A stretch of 64,000 nt of DNA from JADGGM01 sp027307005 (GTDB taxonomy: Bacteria > Gemmatimonadota > Gemmatimonadetes > Gemmatimonadales > Gemmatimonadaceae). Shown here in pieces: positions 28,961 to 37,624 of this stretch. The notes beneath the pieces are model-generated. The model saw only the letters and a list, made by a program, of their open reading frames with translations. It was not told the DNA's origin and searched no databases. Made by a program: the position numbers and the translations under genes. How positions within the stretch are numbered: the first letter of the stretch is position 1; each line of letters starts with the position of its first letter. The DNA is taken from positions 40,436-104,435 of the forward strand of contig DATIEP010000064.1 in assembly GCA_035455745.1 (NCBI GenBank). The letters are read 5' to 3'.

Positions 28961-29030
28961 GCCGGAGGATACAGCCGACCGGGCCGTGGCGGCCAGGCCT
29001 CGGGCGATCTTCTCTCGGCGGCGGGCGGCA

Positions 29031-29074
29031 TTGACAGCGCGCCGATGCTTGTTTATGCATAGCTTGTGCATAAA
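29031..29074 (+). promoter_or_regulatory. argC promoter and ArgR operator overlapping the start codon
   Basis: TTGACA (29031-29036), 17 bases, then TATGCA (29054-29059). The inverted repeat TTTATGCA-N7-TGCATAAA (29052-29074) covers the -10, the likely transcription start and the GTG at 29066. This geometry suggests a leaderless mRNA shut off directly by ArgR. Confidence 0.68.
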
Positions 29075-30031
29075 GTCTCTGTGGGTGTCCTGGGCGCGAG
29101 CGGGTACGCGGGGCGCGAGTTGTGTGTGCTCCTCGGGCGGCATCCGTGCGCCGAGCTGGTGTTCGCGAGCGCGAACGAGCAGCGCGGGTCGACGGCGCGG
29201 TGCGGGAACCGGCTGGTGACCTTTCTGGCGCACGACGACGCGCCGTTGGATCGTGCGCAGCTGGTATTCAGCGCGCTGCCGCACGGCGCATCGCGGCGCT
29301 GGGTGGAAGCGGCGCATTCGGCCGGCGCGAAGGTGGTGGATCTGTCGGCGGATCTGCGCCCGGGCAGCGCGGGCGGCGCGGCGGCGGTGCCGTACGGCCT
29401 AACGGAGCTGGCGCGCGACCAGGTGCGGACGGCGCAGGTGGTCGCCAACCCGGGCTGCTATCCCACCGCGGTGCTGCTCGGCCTGTTGCCGCTGCTGGTG
29501 CGGGGGCTCATCGCGCCGGGCGGCTGCGTGAGCGTGGCGGCGGCGAGCGGCGTGACGGGCGCCGGCATCGCGCCGCGCCAGGACCTGATGTTCGCCGAGG
29601 TGAACGGCGACTACCGCCCCTATGCGTTAGGCAACACGCACCGGCATCTGGCCGAAATGCGCGCCGTGATGCGCGCGCTGGGCTGCGACGCCGATCTGGT
29701 GTTCACGCCGCACCTCTTGCCGGTGTCGCGCGGCATTCTGGCGACCATCACCGTTCCGTTAGCCGAGTCGCTGTCGAATCCGCTCGAGCTGTGGCGGGCG
29801 CAGTATGCCGGCGAGCCGTTCGTGGACATCACGGATGAGGTGCCGGCGCTGCGCGACGTGGTGCATCGAAACGTCGCCAGAATCACGGTGCATGCGGCGG
29901 CGGACGTGCGTCGTCCCACGCTGATCGTCGTGGCGGCCATCGACAATCTGGTGAAGGGTGCGGCCGGGCAGGCGCTGCAGAACGGGAATCTGCTGGCGGG
30001 GCTCGACGAAGCCATGGGGTTGCCGGCGTGA
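29066..30031 (+). CDS. argC: N-acetyl-gamma-glutamyl-phosphate reductase
   Basis: 321 aa. Third step of arginine synthesis. NADP motif VGVLGASGYAGRELC and catalytic cysteine VVANPGCYPTAVLLGLLPL are clear, with FTPHLLPVSRGI near the C-terminus. GTG 29066 gives the full Rossmann start; no Shine-Dalgarno precedes it. First gene of argCBDA; it overlaps argB by one base (TGATG). Confidence 0.95.
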   Translation: MHKVSVGVLGASGYAGRELCVLLGRHPCAELVFASANEQRGSTARCGNRLVTFLAHDDAPLDRAQLVFSALPHGASRRWVEAAHSAGAKVVDLSADLRPGSAGGAAAVPYGLTELARDQVRTAQVVANPGCYPTAVLLGLLPLLVRGLIAPGGCVSVAAASGVTGAGIAPRQDLMFAEVNGDYRPYALGNTHRHLAEMRAVMRALGCDADLVFTPHLLPVSRGILATITVPLAESLSNPLELWRAQYAGEPFVDITDEVPALRDVVHRNVARITVHAAADVRRPTLIVVAAIDNLVKGAAGQALQNGNLLAGLDEAMGLPA

Positions 30032-30798
30032 TGCGCGTGATCAAATTCGGCGGCCGTGCTCAGGACGATGCGCGGCTGCCGGCGGCGGTGCATGCGGCGT
30101 GGTTCGCCGGTCCCGGTGCGATGTGTATCGTGCACGGCGGCGGCGATCAGGTGTCGGCGCTCCAGCTTGCGCTCGGCGCGCCGGCGGCGTTCGTGCGCGG
30201 CCGCCGGGTGACGCGCGAGGCGGACATTCAGACGATCCGGATGGCGCTGTCGGGCGGGGTGAACAAGGAGCTCGTCGCCCGCCTAACGGCGGCCGGGGTG
30301 CCGGCGATCGGCGTGTCGGGCGAAGACGCGGGATTGTTAGGCGCACGGCGCGTTGGCGACGTGGAGCTCGGGCACGTGGGCGAGCCGGCGTGGGTGGACG
30401 CCGCTGTGCTGCGCCATCTGCTCGCCGGGGCGTATCTGCCCGTCGTGTCGCCGTTGGCGCGCGATCTCGACATACGCCCGGGTGTGGCCGGCGCGCTCAA
30501 TGTGAACGGCGATGATGCCGCGGCGGCCATCGCCGTGGCGCTCGAAGCCGACGAGCTGCTGTTCGTATCCGATGTGCCCGGTGTGCGCGCGAACGGCGCG
30601 GTAGTGCCGCAGCTCGATGCCGATGAGGCGGCGGCGGCGATTTCCGATGGGACCGCGACCGGCGGCATGGTCGCGAAACTCAGCGCCGGGATGGCGGCGG
30701 TGGAGCGCGGCGTGTCGCGCGTTCGCATCGGCGATCTCGATGCGCTTCTCGATCCGGCGCGTGGTACGGTGCTCGCGCCAACACGGAGCCTGGTGTGA
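30031..30798 (+). CDS. argB: Acetylglutamate kinase
   Basis: 255 aa. Phosphorylates N-acetylglutamate. Amino-acid-kinase motifs are VIKFGGRAQ, IVHGGGDQVS, RRVTREADIQTI, NVNGDDAAAAIA and LLFVSDVPGV, plus GGMVAKL. GTG 30028 is an equally possible start. It overlaps argD as GTGA. Confidence 0.93.
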   Translation: MRVIKFGGRAQDDARLPAAVHAAWFAGPGAMCIVHGGGDQVSALQLALGAPAAFVRGRRVTREADIQTIRMALSGGVNKELVARLTAAGVPAIGVSGEDAGLLGARRVGDVELGHVGEPAWVDAAVLRHLLAGAYLPVVSPLARDLDIRPGVAGALNVNGDDAAAAIAVALEADELLFVSDVPGVRANGAVVPQLDADEAAAAISDGTATGGMVAKLSAGMAAVERGVSRVRIGDLDALLDPARGTVLAPTRSLV

Positions 30799-32012
30799 CC
30801 GCACTTCCCCTCTCTGCTCAGACCTTGACGCCGGAGGCGGTTCCGGCGGTCGTGCCCGAGGCACTGCTCGGGCTGTACAAGCGTCCGCCCATGGAGCTCG
30901 TGCGCGGATCGGGCGTACGCGTTTTCGACGCGGATGATCGCTCGTACCTCGACTTCACGAGCGGCATCGGCGTCAACGCGTTAGGCTACGGCGACGACGG
31001 CATTGCGCAGACGATGCTCGAGGCGGCGGGCACCGGGCTGCTGCACACGTCGAATCTCTTTCACACGCGGCCGGCGGCGCGACTGGCGGCGGAGCTGGTG
31101 CGGCTGTCGTCGCTCGATCGCGCGTTCTTCTGCAATTCGGGTGCGGAGGCGAACGAGGGCGCCTTCAAGTTTGCGCGTCGTTGGGCGCGCGAGGTGGGCG
31201 GTGCGGCGAAGCACGAAATTCTCGCGCTGCGCGGCGCGTTTCACGGCCGGCTTTTCGCGACGCTCGCGGCCACCGACCGGCCGAAGTATCGCGCGCCGTT
31301 CCGTCCGTTAGCCGGCGGCGTGTCGGTGGTGGAGCGGGATCTCAAGACGCTCGAGACGGTGCTGGATGGCGAAAGTGCGGCCGCGCTGGTGCTCGAGGTC
31401 GTGCAGGGCGAAGGCGGTGTTCGCGTGCTCGACGCCGGCTATCTGCGCGAAGTACGCGCGTTGACGCGCGCGCGTCGCGTGGCGCTCGTGTGCGACGAGA
31501 TTCAATGCGGGTTGGGCCGGACGGGGTGGATGTTCGCGTATCAGCGTGCGGGCATCGTGCCGGATCTGGTGACGCTGGCCAAACCGCTGGCCGGCGGGCT
31601 GCCGATGGGCGCCGTGCTGATGACATCGGAGATCGCGGCGGCGATTCGGCCGGGCGATCACGGGACGACGTTCGGCGGCGGGCCGTTCGTCGCGTCGGTG
31701 GCGCTGCACGTGCTGGAGCGGTTGGCCGATCCCGACCTGATGTCGCACGTGACCGAGACCGGCACCTGGTTAGGCGGGGAGCTGGCGGCGCTGGCCGCGC
31801 GGTCCGGTCGTGTGCGCGCGGTGCGCGGCATCGGGTTCATGTGGGGCCTGGACGTGATGCAGCCGGCGGCGGACACGGTGCGTGCGGCGCTCGAGGCGGG
31901 ATTGCTGGTGTGTTCCGCCGGCGAGTTCACCGTGCGGCTGCTGCCGCCGCTCGTCGCGACGCGGGCGGAGCTGGAGGAGGGCTTGTCGATCCTCGAGTCG
32001 GCGCTGCAATGA
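30795..32012 (+). CDS. argD: Acetylornithine aminotransferase
   Basis: 405 aa, class III PLP enzyme. FTSGIGVNALGY, FFCNSGAEANEGAFKFAR, ALVLEVVQGEGG, LVCDEIQCGLGRTG and PLP lysine TLAKPLAGGLPMGA are present. GTG start at 30795 overlaps argB; the stop overlaps the argA gene as ATGA. Confidence 0.95.
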   Translation: MTALPLSAQTLTPEAVPAVVPEALLGLYKRPPMELVRGSGVRVFDADDRSYLDFTSGIGVNALGYGDDGIAQTMLEAAGTGLLHTSNLFHTRPAARLAAELVRLSSLDRAFFCNSGAEANEGAFKFARRWAREVGGAAKHEILALRGAFHGRLFATLAATDRPKYRAPFRPLAGGVSVVERDLKTLETVLDGESAAALVLEVVQGEGGVRVLDAGYLREVRALTRARRVALVCDEIQCGLGRTGWMFAYQRAGIVPDLVTLAKPLAGGLPMGAVLMTSEIAAAIRPGDHGTTFGGGPFVASVALHVLERLADPDLMSHVTETGTWLGGELAALAARSGRVRAVRGIGFMWGLDVMQPAADTVRAALEAGLLVCSAGEFTVRLLPPLVATRAELEEGLSILESALQ

Positions 32013-32503
32013 GCGACGTGTATCACGTGCGGGCAGCGGTCCCGGCGGATGTGTCGGGGATTGCGGCGTTGGTCAACGGCTACGCGGCACAGGCGGTGAT
32101 GCTGCCCAGAAGCGCGGAGTCAATCGCGCTGGCACTGGATGATTTCGTCGTCGCCGCCGATAGCCACGGTCGCGTCGTTGCCTGCGGCGCGCTCAAGCAG
32201 TACTCGCCTTCGTTAGGCGAGGTCGCGTCGGTGGCCGTCTCGCCGGAGGCGCACGGGCGCGGCGTCGGCCGCGCGATCGTCGCGGCGGTGGAGCGGCTGG
32301 CGCGGATTCGGGGCGTCGAGGAGGTCTTCGCGCTCACACTCACGCCCACCTTCTTCGAGGCGGTGGGGTACGGCGTGGATGATCGCGCCCGGTACCCGGA
32401 GAAGCTGCAGCGCGACTGCGCGGCGTGTGCGCGGCGCGCGGCGTGCAAAGAAGTGTGCGTGTCGCGGACGCTGGCGGCAGCGGCCATCGACGCGGCGGCG
32501 TGA
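32009..32503 (+). CDS. argA: Short N-acetylglutamate synthase (GNAT type)
   Basis: 164 aa. GNAT fold with the acetyl-CoA loop VSPEAHGRGVGRAIV and FFEAVGYGVD. The C-terminal tail YPEKLQRDCAACARRAACKEVCV has the cysteine cluster typical of short bacterial ArgA enzymes. ATGA overlap with argD places it in the arginine operon, which supports the first-step role. argJ/argE and argF are not in the window. Confidence 0.88.
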   Translation: MSDVYHVRAAVPADVSGIAALVNGYAAQAVMLPRSAESIALALDDFVVAADSHGRVVACGALKQYSPSLGEVASVAVSPEAHGRGVGRAIVAAVERLARIRGVEEVFALTLTPTFFEAVGYGVDDRARYPEKLQRDCAACARRAACKEVCVSRTLAAAAIDAAA

Positions 32504-32740
32504 GACGTCGGTACGCTTCAGCTCGCCGGCGGTACAGCCAGATTCGAGATCGAGGGCGTCTTCCCGGCGCGCGGCTCCGCCTCGCCGGTGACGCGCGCGC
32601 CCGCTCGCGTGTCTAACGGACAACGTCGAGCCGCCGATGCGGCGGAGGCGCGCAACTTGCCCGCCGAGGCAGGCGGCTTGTGACCTGAGCACCGCCGCTC
32701 GTGTATCACACCTCGAGCTCGACTCAACCGGAGCGTCCAC

Positions 32741-33310
32741 GTGAAAACAACTTCGTCAGCGCTCGCCGTGCTCGTTGGCCTCATCATGATCGCGCCAGCG
32801 TCGCATGGACAGATCTCGAGTCCGCTTGGATTCGGGTTGGTGGGTGGCACCACGTCTCCGTCGGGACCGCTCAGAGATGTCGCGAACTCCGGTTGGCATG
32901 CCGGCGCGTTTCTCGAGGTCAAGCTGCCCGTGATACCGATCGGCTTTCGTTTGGAGGGCACGTATCATCAGTTGGGCAGCAAGCACATCCTCGGCACGAC
33001 TGACAGTCCACGAGTGCTTGCCGGCACCGTGGATGCGACGTACACGCTGCTTCCGTTGCCGATCATCAAGCCGTATCTGATCGCCGGCGTCGGCCAGTAC
33101 AACGTGCGATCGTTTCGGGATCCGACCTCCATCGACTGCGCAGGTGAACCCTGCGAGGTGACTCGGAGTGCGTTCGGCGTGAACGCCGGCGCGGGCGTTC
33201 GCGTGGAGTTGGCAAGTTTCGCGGTGTTCGTCGAGGCAAGGTGGCACGACGCGTACACCAGCGGAAAGCACGCGCAGATGGTACCCATTAGCGTCGGCCT
33301 TCGCTTCTAG
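32741..33310 (+). CDS. Outer-membrane beta-barrel protein
   Basis: 189 aa. Signal peptide (LAVLVGLIMIAPASHGQ), then about eight amphipathic strands (FGLVGGTTSPSG, GFRLEGTYHQLG, TVDATYTLLPLP, KPYLIAGVGQYN, VNAGAGVRVEL, FVEARWHDAY) and a C-terminal phenylalanine (SVGLRF), the usual Bam signal. Paralogue of the next gene. A disulfide may form between the two Cys of DCAGEPCE. Confidence 0.82.
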   Translation: MKTTSSALAVLVGLIMIAPASHGQISSPLGFGLVGGTTSPSGPLRDVANSGWHAGAFLEVKLPVIPIGFRLEGTYHQLGSKHILGTTDSPRVLAGTVDATYTLLPLPIIKPYLIAGVGQYNVRSFRDPTSIDCAGEPCEVTRSAFGVNAGAGVRVELASFAVFVEARWHDAYTSGKHAQMVPISVGLRF

Positions 33311-33424
33311 CGGGGCGCGCGCCTTGCGCGACGCGGCTTCGCCGGTGAGGGTTGGAGACGCATCGGTGCGACCGGGCCGACGACGAACGGTCGCGATGCA
33401 CAAGCATTCTCAAGGGGGCGTTGC

Positions 33425-33997
33425 ATGAGACGCATGGTGTGGAGGGTGATCGCGGCCGTTACGTCACTCGCGTTCGCGGTGCCGGCATCGGCGCAGCTGG
33501 CATCGAGTCCTGCCAGATTCGGGATCGTGGGCGGTGGCACATTTCCGCTCGGCACTCTGTCCAATGCGTCCGCGAGCGGTTGGCACGCGGGTGCGCTCGT
33601 GGATCTCGGACTTCCTCTGGTGCCGCTCGGGTTCCGCGTGGAAGGCGTGTGGCATCAGTTAGGCACGAAGACGACTGCCATCGCCACCCCTGGTGGCCTG
33701 GCGACGTCGTCGGAGAAGGCGCGTGTGGTCGCAGTGACGCTCAATGCCACGTATGCCTTCGGGCCGCAGCCGGTGATCAAACCGTATGTCATCGGCGGCG
33801 TGGGTGGATACAACGTGAAATTCGAGCCATCGGGCGCCGACTCGTTCTCCGAGACGCGCTTCGGCATCAACCTTGGCGCCGGCTTGCGCGTGCAGCTCAC
33901 CGGATTCTCGACGTTCGCCGAGATTCGCTGGCACGACATCTTCACGACCGGGAGCAGCGTGCAGATGCTGCCCGTCAGCGTCGGCGTCACGTTCTAA
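33425..33997 (+). CDS. Outer-membrane beta-barrel protein, tandem paralogue
   Basis: 190 aa. Signal peptide (WRVIAAVTSLAFAVPASAQ) and the same strand order as the gene before it: FGIVGGGTFPLG, GFRVEGVWHQLGT, LNATYAFGP, KPYVIGGVGGYN, INLGAGLRVQL, FAEIRWHDIF, SVGVTF. It lacks the Cys pair. The two probably arose by tandem duplication. It ends 11 bases before the Smr-like gene. Confidence 0.82.
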   Translation: MRRMVWRVIAAVTSLAFAVPASAQLASSPARFGIVGGGTFPLGTLSNASASGWHAGALVDLGLPLVPLGFRVEGVWHQLGTKTTAIATPGGLATSSEKARVVAVTLNATYAFGPQPVIKPYVIGGVGGYNVKFEPSGADSFSETRFGINLGAGLRVQLTGFSTFAEIRWHDIFTTGSSVQMLPVSVGVTF

Positions 33998-34008
33998 CGG
34001 AAGCTCGC

Positions 34009-34620
34009 ATGGGCCGCGAGGGACCGCGCCCGCGCAGCGCACTCGCGGCGCTGGACGAGGCGCGGTTCGGTCCCGGCCGGACCTTGAACTTGCGGGCGAT
34101 GCTGCCGACGCCGGGTCAGGCGACGGCGCGCGCGGAGTCGTGGTTGCGGCAGAAGCAGGTGGAGCGGGCCGGCGAAGTGTTGGTGATCACGGGCCGAGGG
34201 AACCGGAGCGTTGCCGGGGTGTCGGTGGTGCGACAGGCAATTCTCGCGCTGTTGCGCACGCTGCGTCGGCGTGGCGTGGTGGATGCGGTGCGCGAGCACA
34301 CGCCCGGTTCGTTCGTGGTCGCGCTGGCGCCGCTGTCATCGCTGCGATCGGCGCCGGCTCGGCGAAAGGATCCGACGCCGGAGCCCGCGACCGATCCCCG
34401 AGTGCTGTCGGGCCTCACGCGCGAAACGCGAAAGCTCCTGCGCTCCGTTGCGCTGCGCTCGCTGGAAGCGCTCGGCGTGCGAGAACCGGATGCGTTTGTC
34501 GAGCGGGAGATGGTGGCGCAGCTCTCGCATCTCGGCGCGACGGTGCGCGCGGGACCGATGCGAGAAGAGCGGTTGAGAAGCGCGCTGGAAGTGCTGCTCG
34601 ACGAGCTGGAACATCGTTAG
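34009..34620 (+). CDS. Smr-domain-like protein
   Basis: 203 aa. Residues ~25-105 (TLNLRAMLPTPGQATARAESWLRQKQ..EVLVITGRGNRSVAGVSVVRQAILALLRTLRR..TPGSFVVALAP) follow the Smr pattern of a nuclease-like fold, with ITGRGN in place of ITGKGxHS. The usual DLHG is LNLR, so nuclease activity is uncertain. The C-terminal ~80 residues are helical. GGAAG lies 5 bases before ATG 34009. Confidence 0.62.
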   Translation: MGREGPRPRSALAALDEARFGPGRTLNLRAMLPTPGQATARAESWLRQKQVERAGEVLVITGRGNRSVAGVSVVRQAILALLRTLRRRGVVDAVREHTPGSFVVALAPLSSLRSAPARRKDPTPEPATDPRVLSGLTRETRKLLRSVALRSLEALGVREPDAFVEREMVAQLSHLGATVRAGPMREERLRSALEVLLDELEHR

Positions 34621-34703
34621 CCCGACTATGGCTGGCGCGTGGTGGTGGTTAAGTTCCGCCGTCCACGCGGCACCCCGATGATCCTTGCCCTGCGCGAGCG
34701 TTC

Positions 34704-35336
34704 GTGACCGATTTCCTGCAATTCGCGCTGATCACGTTTACGTCGGTGCTGTTCATCGTCGATCCGATCGCGGTGATCCCGACGTATTTGGTGATCACTC
34801 GGAACGAGACGCCGGCGCAGCGCCGCACGACTGCAACGCGTGCGACGATCGCGGCGGCCGTGCTCATGATCGTGTTCGGCATTGCGGGCCGTCTCATCTT
34901 TCGGCTGTTCGGCATCACGCTTCCGGCGTTTCGGATCGCGGGCGGACTCATTCTGTGGTACGTGGCGATGGACATGCTGCGCGGACAACGCAGCACGCAG
35001 GAGAGCAGCGCCGAAATCGAGGAGGGGGCCGAGAAGGAAGATGTCGCCCTGACGCCGCTGGCGATGCCGATGCTGGCGGGACCGGGAGCGATCTCGACCG
35101 TGATGGTTCTCTCGAGCCAAGCCCGGACGGTCGCGGAGGCAGTGGTGGTGTACGGGTCCGTCGTGTTGACCGCAGCGCTCTCGTGGGCCGCGCTACGGTT
35201 AGGCGAGCGCCTGGTGGTCGGGCTCGGACAGACGGGCATCCGCGTCATGACGCGCATCATGGGCCTGTTGCTGGCCGCGGTCGCGGTGCAGTTCGTGGTG
35301 ACGGGCGCGCGCGACGCGTTTCTGAGCCACGGTTAG
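34704..35336 (+). CDS. MarC-family membrane protein
   Basis: 210 aa, six helices. FALITFTSVLFIVDPIAVIPTYLVIT and LTPLAMPMLAGPGAISTVMVLSS are the two family repeats of MarC/UPF0056. MarC has no proven transport substrate. GTG start. A GTTAGGC lies at 35198. Confidence 0.88.
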   Translation: MTDFLQFALITFTSVLFIVDPIAVIPTYLVITRNETPAQRRTTATRATIAAAVLMIVFGIAGRLIFRLFGITLPAFRIAGGLILWYVAMDMLRGQRSTQESSAEIEEGAEKEDVALTPLAMPMLAGPGAISTVMVLSSQARTVAEAVVVYGSVVLTAALSWAALRLGERLVVGLGQTGIRVMTRIMGLLLAAVAVQFVVTGARDAFLSHG

Positions 35337-35466
35337 ACATCGCGGTTCGCGGGCCGGGGCGGCCGCCGGACACTTGCCAACGCCCGCGCCGGTCGGCAAC
35401 GTTCCGCGCGCGACATGCGTAGGCGATCGAAGGCACTCGGCGCCATCCCCTCTGCACTCCAACATC

Positions 35467-37593
35467 ATGCGTTTTCATCTCCAGGTCGCAATGGCGGCGT
35501 TCGCCGTCGTTGCCTGTGTCGGCGGCGTCTACGGACAACAGACATCGCTGCCGGGCTACACGCCGGCCGAGGCGCAGCGCGAGCGTGCGCTGGAAGCGAG
35601 TACCGCGGCGCGTCCGGACAGCGCACAGGCGCGCGCCGATTCGCGCACACTGTCGAGCGATGTGCACGTGGCCGGCACGCCCGCGCAGGCGCGGACGCGC
35701 GACTTCGTGATCGACGCGATGAGGCGCTGGGGGCTCGAGACCAACGTGCGCGCCTACGACGTCTGGATGCCGCACACGACTCTCATGGAAGCGTGGCGCA
35801 TCGCGCCGGACACGCTGCCGCTCAGGTTGGCGGAAGGGCCGGTGCCGGAGGATACCACGTCGTGGACGGTGAAGGAGCCGGTGATCGCCAACGGCTACAG
35901 CGGGACCGGCGATGTCTCGGCCCAGGTCGTGTACGTGAACTACGGGTTGATCGAGGACTACGCGCAGCTCGATTCGTTAGGCGTGTCGGTGAAGGGCAGG
36001 ATCGCCATCGCGCGCTACGGCCGCTCGTATCGCGGCATCAAGGCGCGCGAGGCGGAGAAGCACGGCGCGATCGGACTGATCATCTACAGCGATCCTGCCG
36101 ACGACGGCTACACGCGCGGGGACGTCTATCCGTTGGGCCCGATGCGGAATCCCAACGGGATCCAGCGGGGGAGCATTCTGAATCCGGATGGCGATCCGAC
36201 GACGCCGGGATACGCGAGCAAACCGGGCGTGCACCGCGTGCCCCTCGACTCGATCGAGATCTCGCACATTCCGGTCATTCCGATGTCGTACGGCAACGCG
36301 GCCAAGCTGCTGGAGGGACTGCGCGGCCACGAGATCCCGCAGAGCTGGCAAGGCGGGTTGCCGTTCCGCTATCACGCTGGACCGGGGCCGGTGGCTGCGC
36401 GTCTCATCGTGCGCAGCGACACGGCCACGGCGGCGATCAAAACGATTTGGGACACGTTCGGCAGCGTGCGCGGAAGCGAGTTTCCCGATGAAATCGTGCT
36501 GATCGGCGGCCACCGCGACGCGTGGGGACCGGGCGCCGCGGACAACGTCAGCGGTACCGTCAGTGTGATGGAGGCTGCGCGCGCGGTGGCCGAGGCGGTG
36601 CGTGCAGGCTACAAGCCCAAGCGCACGATCGTGTTCGCGACGTGGGATGCCGAAGAATGGGGTCTGTTAGGCTCGACGGAATACGTGGAGGACGACTCGC
36701 TGCGGTTGTTGCACGGTGGCGTCGCGTACTTCAATCAGGACGTCGCGGCACAGGGATCTGCATTCGGCGGCGGCGGCTCTCCATCGATTCGTTCGACGCT
36801 GCGCGATGTGGTGAGCCACATCTCCGATCCGAGCGGCGCCGGCTCGATCTACGACGTCTGGCGGAAGCGCACGAACACGCCGGACACCGCCCAACCGCGC
36901 ATGAGCGATCCGGGCGGCGGCAGCGACTTCGCGGGATTCTACAATCACTTTGGCATCCCGATTGCCGAGTGGGGCTTCGGCGGTGCGGGCGGCGTCTATC
37001 ACTCGCTCTACGACTCGTACCACTGGATGTCGAAATTCGGTGATCCGACGTTCGGCTATCACGCCGCCGCGGCGCGGGTAGGTGCGGCAATGGTGGAGCG
37101 ATTCGCGGACGCGGACATTCTGCCATACGACTACGTCGAGTATGCGCGGACGATGCGCGCCTACGTTCCGCGCGTCGACTCAGCGGCGAAGGCGAAAGGC
37201 TGGACGCTGGACACGAGTGCGCTAGCGGCGGCGATCAGCCGAATGGAGCAGGCGGCGACCACGTTCAACGCTGCGCGCGATTCGGTGCTCGCGCACGGCG
37301 CGCCGTCGCGCGACGTGGATGCGCGCACGAACGCGGCGTTGATGCGCGTCGAGCGCGCGTTCACGCGCCCGTCGGGTTTGCGCACGCGGCCGTGGTTCCG
37401 CAACCTGATTTACGCGGCCGACGAGGACAACGGCTACGCCAACATCGTGTTCCCATCGGTGAACGAAGCGATTCGCGCCGGGGATCATGACCTCGCGGCG
37501 CGGGAGCTCGCGGATCTGGTGACGCGGTTCGATGCCGCGACGCACGCGATCGATGATGCGACGGCCGCGGTCAGCGGCCGGGCCAAGCGTTAG
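35467..37593 (+). CDS. M28 metallopeptidase, glutamate carboxypeptidase II-like
   Basis: 708 aa. Signal peptide (LQVAMAAFAVVACVGGVYGQ), PA domain (YVNYGLIEDYAQLDSLGVSVKGRIAIARYG..KAREAEKHGAIGLIIYSDP), M28 catalytic core with zinc ligands in GGHRDAWGPGAADNVSGT, ATWDAEEWGLLGSTEY and YHSLYDSYHWM, then a transferrin-receptor-type dimerisation domain. This order matches human PSMA-like peptidases. It probably works in the periplasm. The stop codon TAG lies inside a GTTAGGC. Confidence 0.92.
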   Translation: MRFHLQVAMAAFAVVACVGGVYGQQTSLPGYTPAEAQRERALEASTAARPDSAQARADSRTLSSDVHVAGTPAQARTRDFVIDAMRRWGLETNVRAYDVWMPHTTLMEAWRIAPDTLPLRLAEGPVPEDTTSWTVKEPVIANGYSGTGDVSAQVVYVNYGLIEDYAQLDSLGVSVKGRIAIARYGRSYRGIKAREAEKHGAIGLIIYSDPADDGYTRGDVYPLGPMRNPNGIQRGSILNPDGDPTTPGYASKPGVHRVPLDSIEISHIPVIPMSYGNAAKLLEGLRGHEIPQSWQGGLPFRYHAGPGPVAARLIVRSDTATAAIKTIWDTFGSVRGSEFPDEIVLIGGHRDAWGPGAADNVSGTVSVMEAARAVAEAVRAGYKPKRTIVFATWDAEEWGLLGSTEYVEDDSLRLLHGGVAYFNQDVAAQGSAFGGGGSPSIRSTLRDVVSHISDPSGAGSIYDVWRKRTNTPDTAQPRMSDPGGGSDFAGFYNHFGIPIAEWGFGGAGGVYHSLYDSYHWMSKFGDPTFGYHAAAARVGAAMVERFADADILPYDYVEYARTMRAYVPRVDSAAKAKGWTLDTSALAAAISRMEQAATTFNAARDSVLAHGAPSRDVDARTNAALMRVERAFTRPSGLRTRPWFRNLIYAADEDNGYANIVFPSVNEAIRAGDHDLAARELADLVTRFDAATHAIDDATAAVSGRAKR

Positions 37594-37624
37594 GCAACTG
37601 GCGCGCTGCGGAGCGGGCGGCGCC

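Noticed and set aside
33352..34008. Long open frame upstream of the Smr-like gene
   Set aside because: It runs out of frame through the second beta-barrel gene and has no codon bias; only the part after ATG 34009 is coding.
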